From Brachionus plicatilis (lineage: Eukaryota > Rotifera > Eurotatoria > Ploima > Brachionidae), in NCBI GenBank assembly GCA_010279815.1, contig QEOQ01000253.1:682776-746775 (forward strand): DNA of 64,000 bases. Direction: 5' to 3'. The translations under genes and the position numbers were made by a program. Positions 1-11,357 of this stretch are shown piece after piece. The notes beneath the pieces are model-generated. The model was not told the origin of the DNA. It saw nothing but the letters and a program-made list of their open reading frames with translations, and did not search any database. Within the stretch, counting starts at the first letter, position 1, and every line of letters starts with the position of its first letter.

Positions 1-3000
1 TACCCATCTGGCACGCAGACTCCCAAGACACCGTCTCAGTCTGCGCCTCCGCCTCCGCCGCCTCCTCACACAAAGCCGGCCGAGGCCGAGTCAAAAATTA
101 AGATTAACATTAAATTCTCCTCCTCCGAGGCCAAGTCAGAGTCAAGAAAGTCGCGATTCACTGAATCGATCGCTAACGTTATTAAAGAACAAGAAAGTGG
201 TAAGCAACAGGCTAAGGAAATTGTGCAGCAGCCGCCGCCTGCTCAGCAAGAGGCTAAGAGCGAGGAGATCAAAAAAGAACAAGGCTCAGACATTGTGTTT
301 GACATAAACAAATGGCCGAATGCTCTTAAAAGCTACTGTGCTAGGGTCTATCAGCATTACCAGAATATAAAACAAGTAAGTGAGGACCAGGTGACTAAGT
401 ATCTGCAGAAAAGGATCACTGACGCGTTCAAAATACGTGCCGACCTGAATATTGTGTGGGACAGTGAGCCTTTGCCCGACGTGGCCGCCATCAGACAAGT
501 AGCTCCGCTGTCTCAGTATCAAATAGAGCAGCAGAAGAGACAGCAGCAGCTGGTGGCGCAGCAGATCGAGGCCAAGCGAAGACAGATTCAGGCGCAGCAA
601 GAGCAAAAGTGCAAAATGGGCCTGATGGCCACTATTAAGGAAAATATGAAGAGGAAAAAGTCTAGGTCGAGGTCACGTGAGACCGCTTCTGGCTCGTCAA
701 AGTCGACCACTAGCGAGTCCGATGAGGACGAAAATTTTATTAGATTTAAAAAAAGTAAGTCGAAAAATTTGAAGAGAAAATCGGACGAGTCGGACGACTC
801 AGACGAGCCGAGAGGCGGTCTTGTCGAGGATCGACTGGGACCGACGCCCAAAAAAAATGGCAAAAAAATGAGCAAAAAAGAGCGCAGGAAATTTCTAATG
901 GACCAGAAGAGAAAAGAACACGAGCTTTGGATCAAAGAGGCCACGCACCGGCCCGTGTTTGGTCTTGGCAGAAAAATTCAATCTGAAAATAATCTTTATT
1001 CGTTGAGCACAGTTAAGAAACAAATGAAAAGCATATTTGAATTGGAGAGGGTACATTTTTAAGTGTGAATTAAGTTTTTTGTTTAAACTTTTTTTCTTGT
1101 TTACAGGAGCAGGACATAGAACATGGTGAAGCATTGCATGCCAAGAACATTTGCATAGGCATGAGTCAACAGCTTGAAAAAGAATATCTTAGATTGACTG
1201 GCGTGAGTTTTTTTTTTTTTTCTAGATAAAAATTTTTCTATTTAAATTAATTTTTTTTTCGAATTTTTTAGCCGCCCGACCCATCAAATGTGAGGCCTCT
1301 TCGAGTACTCAAACATTCTTTGGATTATGTTTTGACCAAGTATCAAAAGACTAATGACTATCGCTACATATGCGATCAAATGAAGGCCATTCGCCAAGAC
1401 TTGACTGTAACATTACAAATAATTTTTCTTTGCATCTTTCTCACAATTTATAAAAAAATACTTCAACAATACTTAAAGATACTATTTATTAATTATGTTA
1501 AAATTTATGCCTAAATGCGATTTAGGTTGGATAAATTAAAAAAAAACAATGCTAATTTTGGAACATAAAATACGCAAAAAATTAATATTTGTTCAATTTT
1601 TTAAAAATCTCTCCGCAAAGTCTAATTTTAGTCTTTGCAATAACTCTGCAGTTTTCTTTAGTGCTTTGCAGATTTGCAGAGTAGTTGCAGAGACTAAAAT
1701 TTGGTAAGGTTAGATTTTTGTTTATTTTTTGAACCAAAATTTGCCTACAAAAACTCTAAAGGTTATGTGGGTATTGTGAAATTCAAAAACAAATTGAACA
1801 AAAATTCTTCATTTTTAAATAAATTAAGATTAAGTTAATATTAAGTTAATACTAAATATTAGAAAAAATACTGCAATATAGTGGAACATACTTTGTTGCA
1901 CCTTTTTTACCTATAATAATTTTTCTCATGTAAGAAATGACAAAAAAAACGAATCAATAAGATTTAAATAGATTATTGATTTGATTCCTTAAAAAATAAA
2001 GAAAATAAAAATTTTATTTTAGGTAAAAAAAAATGCAATAAAGTATGTTGCACTATATTGAAGTATTTTTTCTAATATTTTTTTATTAACTTTAATTTTG
2101 GTTTATTAAAAAATGAAGAATTTTTGTTCAATTTGTTTTTGAAATTCACAAAATCGTTATGTAAAATTCAGAACAAAATGATTAAAAAATTGAAAAATAT
2201 TTTTCTATATTTTTAAAAATAAGTATCGTGACTACGACACTAGCCATTTAAGTCTGCAAAATTCTGCAAATTAAGCAGAAATTAGATTTCAATGTATTCA
2301 AGCGCAGCGCATTTTGCAGATCATTATTAGACTTTGACAGTCGATGCAACTTTGAATGTTGCAATATGCGAAATTTACGAAACTAATTTTAAACTTATAT
2401 CAAAAAAGTTTTTCAATTTTTTATCATTTTGTTCTGTTATTTGTACTGAACTTCAGAGAACCTTTCTTACGAGAACGAATCTTTTATTAAAATGATTTAA
2501 TCAAATTATTTTAATTACTTTCAAACTATTAGTTTCTAAATTTTCCCAAATTTAAATTTTTGATGATTATCTATTATTTATTTGTATAGTCTCGATTATA
2601 GTTCAATTAAATTCAGATAGTTGTTTTCAAAGATGAAACATTTTAAGAAAAAAATAGCCTGTTATAATTTAAAATAATAAGAAACTTATAAAGTAATTAA
2701 TTTTCTACAAATTTAAGTAGTTTAAATTAATAGAAAAGTAACATTCGGCCAAATCTAAATAATCTTCAGTTTTAATTGTAAAATTTTTATTTCTGAAAAA
2801 TTGCACAAAAAATATGAAAAAGTAGAAATGTAAAATTTTTCCCAGTATTCATCTTGAAATTTGACATATTCAAGTTTTATTATTATTATTAAAATTTTCA
2901 AATCCCATGGAAAAAAAAAATTTAAATTCATAATTCATAATATAGTTTTGAATCTATTATGATGAAAAATAGATGAAAAATTTTTTCCAATTTTAATTTT

Positions 3001-4129
3001 AAAAAATACATGATTCATTTTTTGTAGTACTTTTCCTAGAATTCAAAATGAAGCCTTACTTTGTGGGAACGATGTGCTTAAAAAATCAGAGTTGTCTTTT
3101 TTCTAATATTTAATTGTTAAAGGTACAACAAATTCGAAATGAATTTACGATCCATGTGTACGAGACACATGCTCGAATCGCGATCAAAAATGTAATAAAA
3201 TTAGATAAAATTTTTTTTCTCATTTTTAATCCATTCATTTTGTAGAAAGACCGTGATGAGTTTAACCAGTGTCAAAATCAACTTAAAAGTTTGTATAATC
3301 TTGTTTCGTCTAAAAATATTTCCCTTGAATCATATACGGACAACAGTGCTGAATTTATTGGTTATCGTCTTTTGTACAACATGCTTACTAAGAGCTATAA
3401 AGGTAAGTTCAACTTCTCAACTGAAATAAATTTTATTAAAATAATTTTTTTAGACATTGACCAAGTTATTAAGGAAATAAAACAAAAGTACTCTTTTGAT
3501 GCTAAACTAAAACACTTACTTGAACTTAAACAAGCGTGGCTTTTAAATAATTACGTTAAATTTTTTAAATTATATAAAAAATCAAATTTTATGTGCAAAT
3601 GCTTGATTGAACAATTTATTGACCGAGAGCGAAAGCAAGCACTAAAAGTCATCATTAAATCGTGAGTCCACAGTTAAAATTTTTTATTTCTTTTTCTTTG
3701 ATCCACTCTTTTTCCCAATTTTCTGGCTAAAATCCATTGGCACTTGAATCTAATTTTTTAACTTTCAAAAAATGGATCTTGGCATTTATTTCTCTTTTAT
3801 TTTTTTTTTTTGCTGGTATTTTTTTTGTATACAAAAAAAGTAAGTATCATTGACAGACTTGCTAGTGTTCACACTTTTTTTAGTAGGAGAAATTTAAATA
3901 AATTAAAAAATTAATTTGTTAAATGTTTAAAAAATTTAGCTACCGTCCAACAATAAAATTACAAGTAGTTAGCAACATGCTCGCCTACGAGTCATTGGAA
4001 GCGTGTAAAAAAGACCTAATAGAGTACAAAATAAATTTAATCGAAGATAATTCAAGCTCTCCTAATAGTTTGGGCAATGAGACTGATATCTATATCGACT
4101 GTAAATTATGTAATTTATCAAGCTTTTAG
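1..4129 (+). CDS. LENG8: LENG8-like SAC3/GANP-domain protein, 5' partial, 7 exons in window
   Basis: Exons: 1-1050, 1107-1202, 1272-1406, 3123-3191, 3246-3402, 3454-3661, 3940-4129. All introns are GT..AG and the phases join in one frame to TAG at 4127-4129, giving about 633 residues with the N-terminus outside the window. The first exon encodes a Pro-rich stretch, a conserved block around WPNALKSYCARVY, an Arg/Ser and acidic low-complexity part, and a K/R-rich region with LGPTPKK. The later exons encode the conserved SAC3/GANP/THP3 core with PPDPSNVRPLRVLKHSL, ICDQMKAIRQDLT, VYETHARIA, FNQCQNQLKSLY and DRERKQALKVIIKS, which is the LENG8/THP3 signature. Family members are nuclear and linked to mRNA processing and export; that role is known for the family and inferred here. 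Exon 1 is much richer in GC than the introns. The 1.7-kb third intron holds a MITE. The upstream exons and start codon are not visible. Confidence 0.93.
1759..2163. mobile_element. Inverted-repeat MITE in LENG8-like intron 3
   Basis: The left arm (about 1761-1925) begins GGTTATGTGGGTATTGTGAA and includes the words ATTCTTCATTTTT and ACATACTTTGTTGCACC. The right arm (about 1995-2161) repeats these in reverse complement, including AAAAATGAAGAATTTTTGTT and a terminal GAAATTCACAAAATCGTTAT. Related copies lie at 26664-26850 (one arm) and 35303-35590. No transposase is present, so this is a non-autonomous DNA element of unassigned superfamily. The element lies wholly inside the intron. Confidence 0.7.
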
Positions 4130-5224
4130 CCAGTTACCAATTACCCTAATTCACTTGACGAATTTACGATACTTTTTTTTTAAAAAATTTGAAATCCACG
4201 CATTCAGAAAGGCTTTACTTGAAAGTTTACTTAGCTTCAAACTCAAATGTTTTTAAATTTCCATCAGCAAGCGATTGAATTGTTGGCAATTAGGCCTCGG
4301 TTTGTTTCTAAATTAGGAAGTGAATTGGTGTGCGTAAATTGCAACGGGTGAGGTACGCAAATCGGTCAATGTTGCTTCGGGAAAAGACGTTTGCATAAGT
4401 TTTAGCGCTCTGAAAGTTTTAAATTAAAGTAGCATCATTAATTAGCTCAGGAAGTGGATTTAATTCAGCACAGGGGTCCGATGTGATTCTTATTTTTTTC
4501 TTTTTTATTTTAAATCTAAATTCAATGCTGCTTTCAACTTGACAACTGCTCCACGATGCGTCCGCTGCTGTGCCGGATAGTCCAATCGGAATATTTTGAG
4601 TGACGACTTAAAGGTAAAGCTAGAATTAAGTTATCTCCATTTCATGTGTAGATAGTTTGATTTAGTGGGAATTTTTGTAAATTATAGTATTATTTTTTGG
4701 AATATAAAATATTTTTTTTGTTTTTGATCAGTCTTTTTTCGTTCAATTTTATAAAGTTATTTTATCTTTTGAAGAAAATCAATAAAAATTGAAAAATTTA
4801 CATTTTTTATTTTATGAAAATTTAACAAATGATCAATCGTCTCTACAAAAAAAATTAATGAATAATAAAAAATTATTAAAATTATTTAAAAAATTTTGTC
4901 ATTACAACTTGAAATCAGACTAAACTTACTTCATTTCTTTAAAATAAAAACTTTTGGAACAAGTACACAATATTATATTTATTGTTTAAATTTTTTTACC
5001 ATTTAATTAATCTTGATAATTCAATTATGACCATGGACCACAAAAAATTTAAGTAAAAAAAAACAAATGAAATAGACTCATTAAAACCTCATTAATTATA
5101 AACTTTCAAATCCACTTAATAAAATTACTCATATCTTTATTATTGCTATGTTTAAGAGAATTTAAGAATAAAACTTTGATTAATATAAAAAAAAATACAT
5201 TGCCAGAATTGGCGCAAAATGAAA

Positions 5225-5259
<35 letters not shown>

Positions 5260-5530
5260 AAAAAAATAATTAATTTAAGGTGAGCTTTGAAGTTTATTTT
5301 TATTAAATGATCAGAAAATTAAATAAAAACTAACATGATAATTCAAAATAAAAATTTTATATCTTATGATAGCTTTCGGCATCCAGTCATTTGAGAAGAT
5401 TTTATATAATTTTCTGTGACTTCTTGGTGATGCCCTAGTTCTTTATGTTGTCGTGATTGGGCTCGTCTTTGGTCTTGAAATGACTAATAAGATATGGAGG
5501 TCTTCCTTAAAAGAAACCAAACTTGTGCTG
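4130..5530. other. Intergenic region after the LENG8-like gene
   Basis: No gene is supported here. Positions 4250-4620 are clearly less AT-rich than the surroundings and contain two very short ORFs (4247-4351, 34 codons, and a 15-codon ORF near 4555). This could be a 5' leader or promoter region, but no splice-consistent gene follows. From about 5190 the sequence is a retroelement-like 3' tail ending in an (AAAT)n run. Confidence 0.4.
5195..5262 (+). repeat. LINE-like 3' tail with (AAAT)n run
   Basis: The word ACATTGCCAGAATTGGCG (a short hairpin) is followed by an AAATAAATAAAT array at 5220-5262. The same arrangement occurs at 6987-7030, with CATGGCCAGAATTGGCG before AAATAAATAAATA. A hairpin followed by a short A-rich microsatellite is typical of non-LTR retrotransposon 3' ends. 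No coding part is attached, so this is a heavily 5'-truncated insertion or a SINE. Confidence 0.5.
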
Positions 5531-5840
5531 ACACTAGAAGCACCAACGAGTCAAAATGACTCTTTTTCGATTATTTACCGCTAAAATCCGAGTCAATTTT
5601 TGCTATTTGAGCATGATATTTTTTTTCAGCATAAAAATAAGAATAACTTTCTAAATTAACTAAATTCAAATAAAAAAATTTTTTTTCAAATTCGTTTATG
5701 TGGTAATAAAAAGTGACAAATTTTTGTTCAAAAATGTAAAAAAGCAGTGTGTGGATTTTGTACAAAAGAAATAGAGAGTTTTTTTAAAAAAGTGTGATTG
5801 ACCATGGATATTTTACAAGGCCTAAGAAAAGACAAAAAAT
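5531..5840 (+). mobile_element. piggyBac-derived deletion element with transposase C-terminal remnant
   Basis: The left end reads ACTAGAAGCACCAACGAGTC, followed by an inner short palindrome GAGTCAAAATGACTC. This terminal sequence recurs in inverted form at 56050-56100 and 56230-56285. Inside (about 5695-5805) is a frameshifted copy of the Cys-rich transposase tail that is better preserved in the 55.8-kb copy, including the word GTGTGGATTTTGTACAAAAG. Most of the transposase is deleted. The right end is not clear and is followed at once by a Tigger-type terminus at 5853. Assignment to piggyBac rests on the CACTAGAAG-type end with TTAA borders in the sister copies and on the CxxC-rich tail. Confidence 0.6.
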
Positions 5841-5852
5841 TAATAATTTACT

Positions 5853-6500
5853 ACAGTCGATCCTCCGTATAACGAACCCCACATAACGAAATCCTCTTTC
5901 TTACAAATAAGAATCCAGGAACCAATTTTTTATAAAGGAAAAAGATTGCTAATTTTCTTTGAATTTTCTTTGAAAATGTATATCTCTTGAAGTCAGGATA
6001 GAAATTATAAAAAAGCATACTGAGAAAAAAATTACCACTTCAAAGCTGGCCAAAGAATACAACGTTAATAGATAGCAACTTGGCTGCGCGCGGAATGCTC
6101 TCAGAGGCAGAAATCGTCGATTCAATAGCAACAAACAATCCAGTAGAGCAAGACAGTGATGCAGAAATTGAAGAGCAACAAGATGCAAATAAACAAGTGA
6201 TTAACTCAAAAGAAGCAATCGATAGAATAAATGAACTGAAACAATTTTTTTTAACCAATAAAGATAATTCTAATGTAATATTTAATATTGTAAATTTTAT
6301 AATTGAAAGTAGCTTTACCAAACAACCATCTATTACCGATTTTTTTCAAAAAAATTAACTTTATGTTTTTTTTTCGCATTTTTATTTTAGTTTTTTTAAT
6401 CAAAAATATTTGGTTTAAAATTTTTTTGGTCCCTATCATTTTATACTGGAATTTCGATATAACGAATACCGCGAACATTAAAAAATCGCGTATAATATTT
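5853..6500 (+). mobile_element. pogo/Tigger-type DNA transposon, internally deleted
   Basis: The left end is TA followed by CAGTCGATCCTCCGTATAAC and a second AACGAA repeat, the classic pogo/Tigger terminal form. Near the right side, CGATATAACGAATACCGCGA resembles the subterminal repeats of this group. I do not find a clean right inverted terminus, so the 3' end appears lost around 6490-6500. The element keeps only the two ends of its transposase gene (see the pseudogene entry). Confidence 0.75.
5984..6358 (+). pseudogene. Tigger/pogo transposase remnant: N-terminal HTH joined to C-terminal tail
   Basis: From about 5985 a frame reads EIIKKHTEKKITTSKLAKEY then a stop at about 6075. This is the start of a CENP-B/pogo N-terminal helix-turn-helix. 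Immediately after, a frame running to TAA at 6356-6358 gives the acidic C-terminal tail, with MLSEAEIVDSIA, SKEAIDRINELKQFF and the terminal QPSITDFFQKN typical of Tigger transposases. The catalytic DDE core of several hundred residues is absent, so the copy cannot be autonomous. The deletion junction lies near 6075-6085. Confidence 0.72.
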
Positions 6501-6714
6501 TTAAATAACAATAATATGTAATTAAAGCACTAAAATACTGAATTAGGAACTAAATAAAAGCATTTTATTTTTTTTTGTAGTTAATGTCAATTACATTTGA
6601 ATTGATCACTATTTTAATTTATTGATACATATTTGATTGAAATAAAATTCTTATAAATCAAAAAAACAAAAATTTTTAAAAAACTAAAAATTTTATTTTA
6701 TTTTTATCATTTTT

Positions 6715-6830
6715 TTGCAATAATTGGGTTTAAACGAAGGCGTTAGCCATTCGGACGAACCTGGGGATCACCCCCTAATTATATTTAAAAAAAAAATAAA
6801 AAAAAAAAAACAAAAATTAATTATTAATTA
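6715..6830 (+). repeat. Dispersed repeat, ACGAAGG..CATTCG..GGGGATCAC family
   Basis: The block GTTTAAACGAAGGCGTTAGC, then CATTCGGACGAACCTGGGG and CACCCCCTAATTA, is closely matched at 33550-33615 (CTCAAACGAAGGTCTTGAAC, CATTCGTACGTGCCCTGGGG, CACTCCCTAATTTA). Both copies end in an A-rich tail, so a retroposed short element is likely. No coding capacity is visible. Confidence 0.5.
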
Positions 6831-6986
6831 ATCTCATAATGTTCTATAAAAATTGAAACTTTAAAATTTATCTTTCTTGTTTTGTTTATCAAATTATAAA
6901 AAAAATGAAGAATTTCGCTTGTGCGAAAACAAAGTAACAAAAGATTTTATACATTTAAATTTATAATTTTTTTAAAATTTAAATTA

Positions 6987-7035
6987 CATGGCCAGAATTG
7001 GCGTTAATTGAATAAATAAATAAATATATTTTTCT
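6987..7035 (+). repeat. Second LINE-like hairpin + (AAAT)n tail
   Basis: The word CATGGCCAGAATTGGCG followed by AATAAATAAATAAATA matches the tail at 5195-5262. It is a short retroelement 3' end without a visible body. Confidence 0.45.
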
Positions 7036-7039
7036 AAAA

Positions 7040-8341
7040 AAAGTAATAAATAAATATTTTTGTTCTAAATTTAGTATATTAGTTTTTTTTTTGCAAAAAA
7101 TAAACACAGGTAATAATTATAAGCCTTATAGTATTAAACGATTAAAATAGACAGTTTCTTTCATCATCAATTCAATTCTTGGCTTTTTTTTATCTACTAG
7201 TGTTTCTTTTAAAATAGTTGTGTTATTTTGCATTTTCAACATAGCTTGCAATAATATGGGAGCTATGGGTAACCTGCCAAAACGTCTAAATTATTCCACA
7301 CATTTAGATTTGTTTTATTATTATTTATTTTATTGTTCATTTATAATAGTTTAGAAAAATTTAAAATTTAAAATTTGAAACACTTAAATTAGCATACTCG
7401 ATAGTCTTAGAAAAAGTAAAAAACAAAAAAATTGAGACTTTTTGATATAAAATCATTAACTTCTTTTTAAAATTTCGAAAATAAATCTTTGAACTTTAAT
7501 AACTTTTGCATTACTATATTGGGATTTAATGTAATTTTTTTACGGGTTTTCAGAATTTCTGGTCATAATATATGGTTATTTTGAGAAAGCATGGTCTAAC
7601 CGAACCTCGAAATGCTAAAATTGGGTATTTTGAGTTTTTCACTTGAATGAGCTTTCAAGCATAAAAAGTCAAATCTAATAAACTCGACTTGTGAGTTATA
7701 TTCTCAAGACCTTAAGCTAGCTATCGAGGGGTCTGCGATATAATAAAGTTATTCTGATCCTGAGATATTGTGCTTCAAGTAATTTTAGAAGTGTCTAACT
7801 CTGCCTGTTATTTTCCAATGGAACGGAATTCTCCAAAATTATCCAACTAGGTGATCTGATGTATTTTTAGGTCTATTTTAATGCTGTGATATCTGTTTGG
7901 TTATATTCCTTCAAAAAAATATTCGATTTTAAAATTGTTAAAATCAATTTACTTTTTGGAATAAAGAGCCAAAAATTCTCTAAATTTTAAAAATATTCCA
8001 AACTTATCTAAAAAATTTCACATTGTAGAACAGTCGTTAATCACTGTTTTTCCAAATCCATATAAACAATAGATTGATTCTTTAAAAATCATAAATAAAC
8101 CTCGAATCTTAATCAACTTTAAATATAATAGAATTTTTAATTAAATCAACACCTGACCATGCTTTAGATTTGAAATTAACAACGCTTTTTAAACCGAATC
8201 AAAAAAAGTTTTTGAGATTAATTCAAATAAAAATAAATAAAAAGGTGTTTATTTTTAAAATAAATAATTAAATTTATAAAAGAAAAACTCAGTTTTTTAA
8301 TCAAACAACATTTTTTAAAAATAAAATTAAGCCTAGCATAA
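7040..8341. other. AT-rich intergenic region
   Basis: I see no coding exon, RNA gene or clear repeat with recognisable ends between the retroelement tail and the next gene. The sequence 7500-7880 is somewhat less A/T-monotonous but has no open frame of note. Confidence 0.4.
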
Positions 8342-9147
8342 ATGCCTCATCTGATAGACAGAGAGACTGGTTTGTGCTCAGTATGCCAAAGATTACAAAT
8401 TGCTGCAATCAAAGAAGGAAAAAAGTTCAAACGCCAAACATATGATGTAAGAAAACTAGCTATTGATAATCTAACCAGCAAAAGTGATCCAAATTATAAA
8501 GCCATAATTGACCGACACTATGTAAAATACAAAGATTCATTTGATGAATATAAATCGGCTCATAGAAAGTCTAGCATCGAGTATGGTTTAAGGCCTACAT
8601 TTACCAAAAAAATCTCTTTTGATAACAGTTTGGCATATGACGAGCTTTCAGATGATGATGATGACTCCGATTTTGATTTAAGATCAAGACAAGCATCTAG
8701 ATTAAGAAATAAACACGACTATCGAGAAGTTTTAAGAAAGGTTTTTGTATATCAAATGTTTAATTTTTTATTTAAATTGATAAACTTAGGTAAATTTAGC
8801 CCAAGCATCAAGACTAAATGATAGATCAGGCAACAATTCAAGTCCTTTTGCAACAAATCGAAAATCGAATAATAGTCGAGCAAGCATGAAGAACAACTCA
8901 AGATTGAGTGATGCAAATGATCATGGTGATTATTTAACTTTGATACCAAGTCCAAATAAATATAGCTGTAAATAAATTTTTTAGATTTTGATTCATTTTT
9001 TAACCATTTTTGATTTTAGATAGAAAAAAGTTTAATCAAGAATCACCTCAAAACAACGGTGAAAAAAAAATTTACTATTCGAGCTATTTTTTTGAAGAAA
9101 GTCCTGGAGTCTATGAACCACTTCCTTCTATTTATAAGGATCACTGA
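8342..9147 (+). CDS. Hypothetical three-exon protein, 234 aa
   Basis: Exons 8342-8740, 8790-8967 and 9020-9147 join in one frame through introns of 49 and 52 nt with GT..AG borders, ending in TGA at 9145. The N-terminal exon has a CSVC pair (GLCSVCQRLQIAAIKEG), then a K/Y-rich part, an acidic run (DELSDDDDDSDFD), and an RSRQASRLR segment echoed downstream by QASRLNDRSGNNS. The C-terminus is rich in Tyr and acidic residues (SSYFFEESPGVYEPLPSIY). The low-complexity Ser/Asn/Arg middle suggests a disordered protein with possible phosphosites. I do not recognise the family. The ATG at 8342 is the first in frame, but further upstream exons cannot be excluded. The gene lies 425 bp upstream of GPCR A on the same strand. 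Confidence 0.6.
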
Positions 9148-9571
9148 TGATCATTTAAAAAAGATCAATTTTGAAAAGATTTTTTAAATTTTTTGATTAT
9201 TTAATGAATAAAGGTCTTTAAAAATTAGAGAGGAAGTTATTAATACATTTGATAAAATTTAGTTTGCATGAGAACCTTGATAACGATCATGGGAATTGAA
9301 TCATATTTTTTCATGCTATTGAAATAAACACATCAGCTAATACTTAAAAACCAGAAACACTCACAAATCCGTTTCCCTTTTATTTCAAATTATTTTGAGA
9401 TAGGAATCATTTTTTTAGAAAAATTTCAATTTGAAAATTGGTTTCAACAATTATTTTAAAAAATTTAAAAAATAAATTAAAGGAAATCCTTAAAGTCCGC
9501 TTAATTATTGACGATAATTATAACAATGGAAATATAAAATGACTCATGATCAATATTTTTTTTAGTGCAAA

Positions 9572-10841
9572 ATGTTTCTCCATCATTTAATCCACAAAAT
9601 ATCAAATTCAAATTCGAATATTTTTAATCTGAATGAATCATTCGATCCCACAATTGATTATGGCGGAATCGACTATATCCAAAATGATCTAGTACTTTAC
9701 ATAGCTTTTTTAGCCTTAACTTTTTTTGGAATTATTTTTGGCTTCTTGGGTAATAATTAATTTAAAAGCTTAATGATATTTTGTTTTATATTTTTTCAAT
9801 TTTAATTTAGGTAACATGCTCACAATATTGGCAATAATATTTAACAAAGAACTTAATGCACCGAATTATTGGATCATTGTTAACCTAAGCATTGCCGATT
9901 TACACATAAGTTCACTGATCAACAGTTTTAATGCAATCGGTAGTTATAAAAAAATATAAAAAATTTTATTCTAATAAACTTTAATCAGGAGTTTTGGCTG
10001 GAGAAGACTTTTTTCTCAACCGAAAACCATTGTGTACAATTATTGGATTTTTGTGCTTAATATTTTGTGGCTCTTCTCTTCTAAACATTGCTCTATTGGC
10101 ACTAAATCGGTAATTTTTTATCAAACAATTAAAAAAATAATAACAATTTTTATTCAATAAAATTATTGTAAATTTAGATACATCAAAATATGTCACGATC
10201 ATTTGTATTCAAAAATTTTCAGCAAAAAAAAAACAATGTTTCTTTGTATTTTGCCATGGCTTGGTGGAATAGCTCTCGGAACACCGAATCTTTCGGGTAG
10301 AGCCTTTTTTTTATCTATTTATCTATTTAATAAAAATAAAACTAAACAAAATTAAGGATGGGGAGGCTATGACTATGACAAAAAAGTTTTATCCTGTATG
10401 ACCGATAGAACCCAGAGTCAAGAATTCGGGTTCTTTTATATATTTTGCTATGTGTTGACGCCATGCATTTGCATTTTTGTTTGCTACTTAAAAATATTTT
10501 TTTTTGTATCAAAATATAGTGGAAAAATTGGCTGTAATTCCCATAAAAAGCAAATTCAGCTTGCCAAGAGCCTTTTTGCTTCATTTATTACCTATTTTTT
10601 TTGCTGGATGCCTTTTGGTTTTATCTACATAATCGACCATAGTGATATGCTTCATCCCGCAGCTATGGTTATTACAACTGCTTTTGCTCATATTAACTCC
10701 TCAGTTAATGCCTTTTATTATGCCTATTTTAGTTCGACATTGCGACGAGGCTTTTACAATTTTATTGTTTCAGTGTTGCCTTACAATTTTAATTTAGTCA
10801 ATAGCTCTAAAAATTCCCACACGTCTCATGCAAGAAACTAA
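9572..10841 (+). CDS. Class A GPCR, copy A (Tre1/Moody/melatonin-receptor-like), 343 aa
   Basis: Five exons: 9572-9749, 9811-9939, 9989-10109, 10178-10296, 10357-10841, with phases 1,1,2,1. The product is a seven-helix receptor. TM1 ends in GN, TM2 carries NLSIADL, the conserved Cys before TM3 is in KPLCTIIG, and the DRY position reads NRY (LALNRYIKICHDHLYS). ECL2 has LSCMTD, TM6 has FFCWMPFGFIYIID, and the NPxxY site is NAFYY, so the proline is missing. Among class A receptors, NRY with the short WGGYDYD loop resembles invertebrate Tre1/Moody and melatonin-type receptors. That placement is by motif only, and the ligand is unknown. The tail is short, ending in HARN. It is the most upstream of three homologous copies (24238 and 29161). 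Confidence 0.88.
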
Positions 10842-11001
10842 CTGGAGATTAATATATAATTAACTTTTTTTAAAAAGAACTTTTGTGAACAATTTCTTGA
10901 GAAAATGTATGAGTAGAATTGTGCTTATCCAATATCAATAAAAATTCACAATTCTGCCCAGAAAAAAAAATACCATAACTAATAAATTCTTCACAATTAA
11001 G

Positions 11002-11357
11002 GGGGTTGTGAAGTTCATTTCAATTCGATCGTTTCAATTCAGAAAAATTTTAATTACTTTTTTACTATAAGGAATAATTTAATTCTGTAAAATGCTTAAT
11101 GTTTAAGCAACTTTGCTTAATCCGAAAATATATGTCTGCAAAAACTCTGCAATATACTTGCACAGTTTATTAGAATACTTTTTAATGGCGTGCAAAATGC
11201 AGAAAATTGCATAGTATTTTGCAGACCTTTTTTGCTGCATTAAGCAAATTTGCTTATAATTAAGCATTTTATAGAACTAAAATATCTTTTTTAGTAAAAA
11301 AGTTATTCAAGTTTTTCTGAATTGAAAAGATCGAATTGAAACGAACTTCACAACCCC
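11002..11357. mobile_element. 356-bp MITE with GGGGTTGTGAAGTTC inverted ends and 9-bp target duplication
   Basis: The left terminus GGGGTTGTGAAGTTCATTTC is matched by the right terminus in reverse complement (GGGGTTGTGAAGTTCGTTTC), and pairing continues through CAATTCGATC and TTCAATTCAGAAAAA. The element is flanked on both sides by ACAATTAAG (10993-11001 and 11358-11366), a perfect 9-bp duplication. A 9-bp duplication with GGGG-starting ends would suit a Mutator-like element or a hAT-like variant. No transposase is encoded. It sits between GPCR A and the 3' end of the transporter gene. Confidence 0.82.

Noticed and set aside
588..944. Minus-strand ORF of 118 codons opposite the LENG8-like first exon
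   Set aside because: It is the complement of a well-supported coding exon; its Ser/Leu/Phe-rich product reflects the antisense of K/E/R/S-rich codons.
4247..4351. 34-codon ORF downstream of the LENG8-like gene
   Set aside because: Too short and without splice partners. The composition is coding-like but a UTR or promoter is equally possible.
5220..5262. CRISPR-like array
   Set aside because: It is a simple AAAT microsatellite without spacers. No CRISPR array exists in this eukaryotic window.
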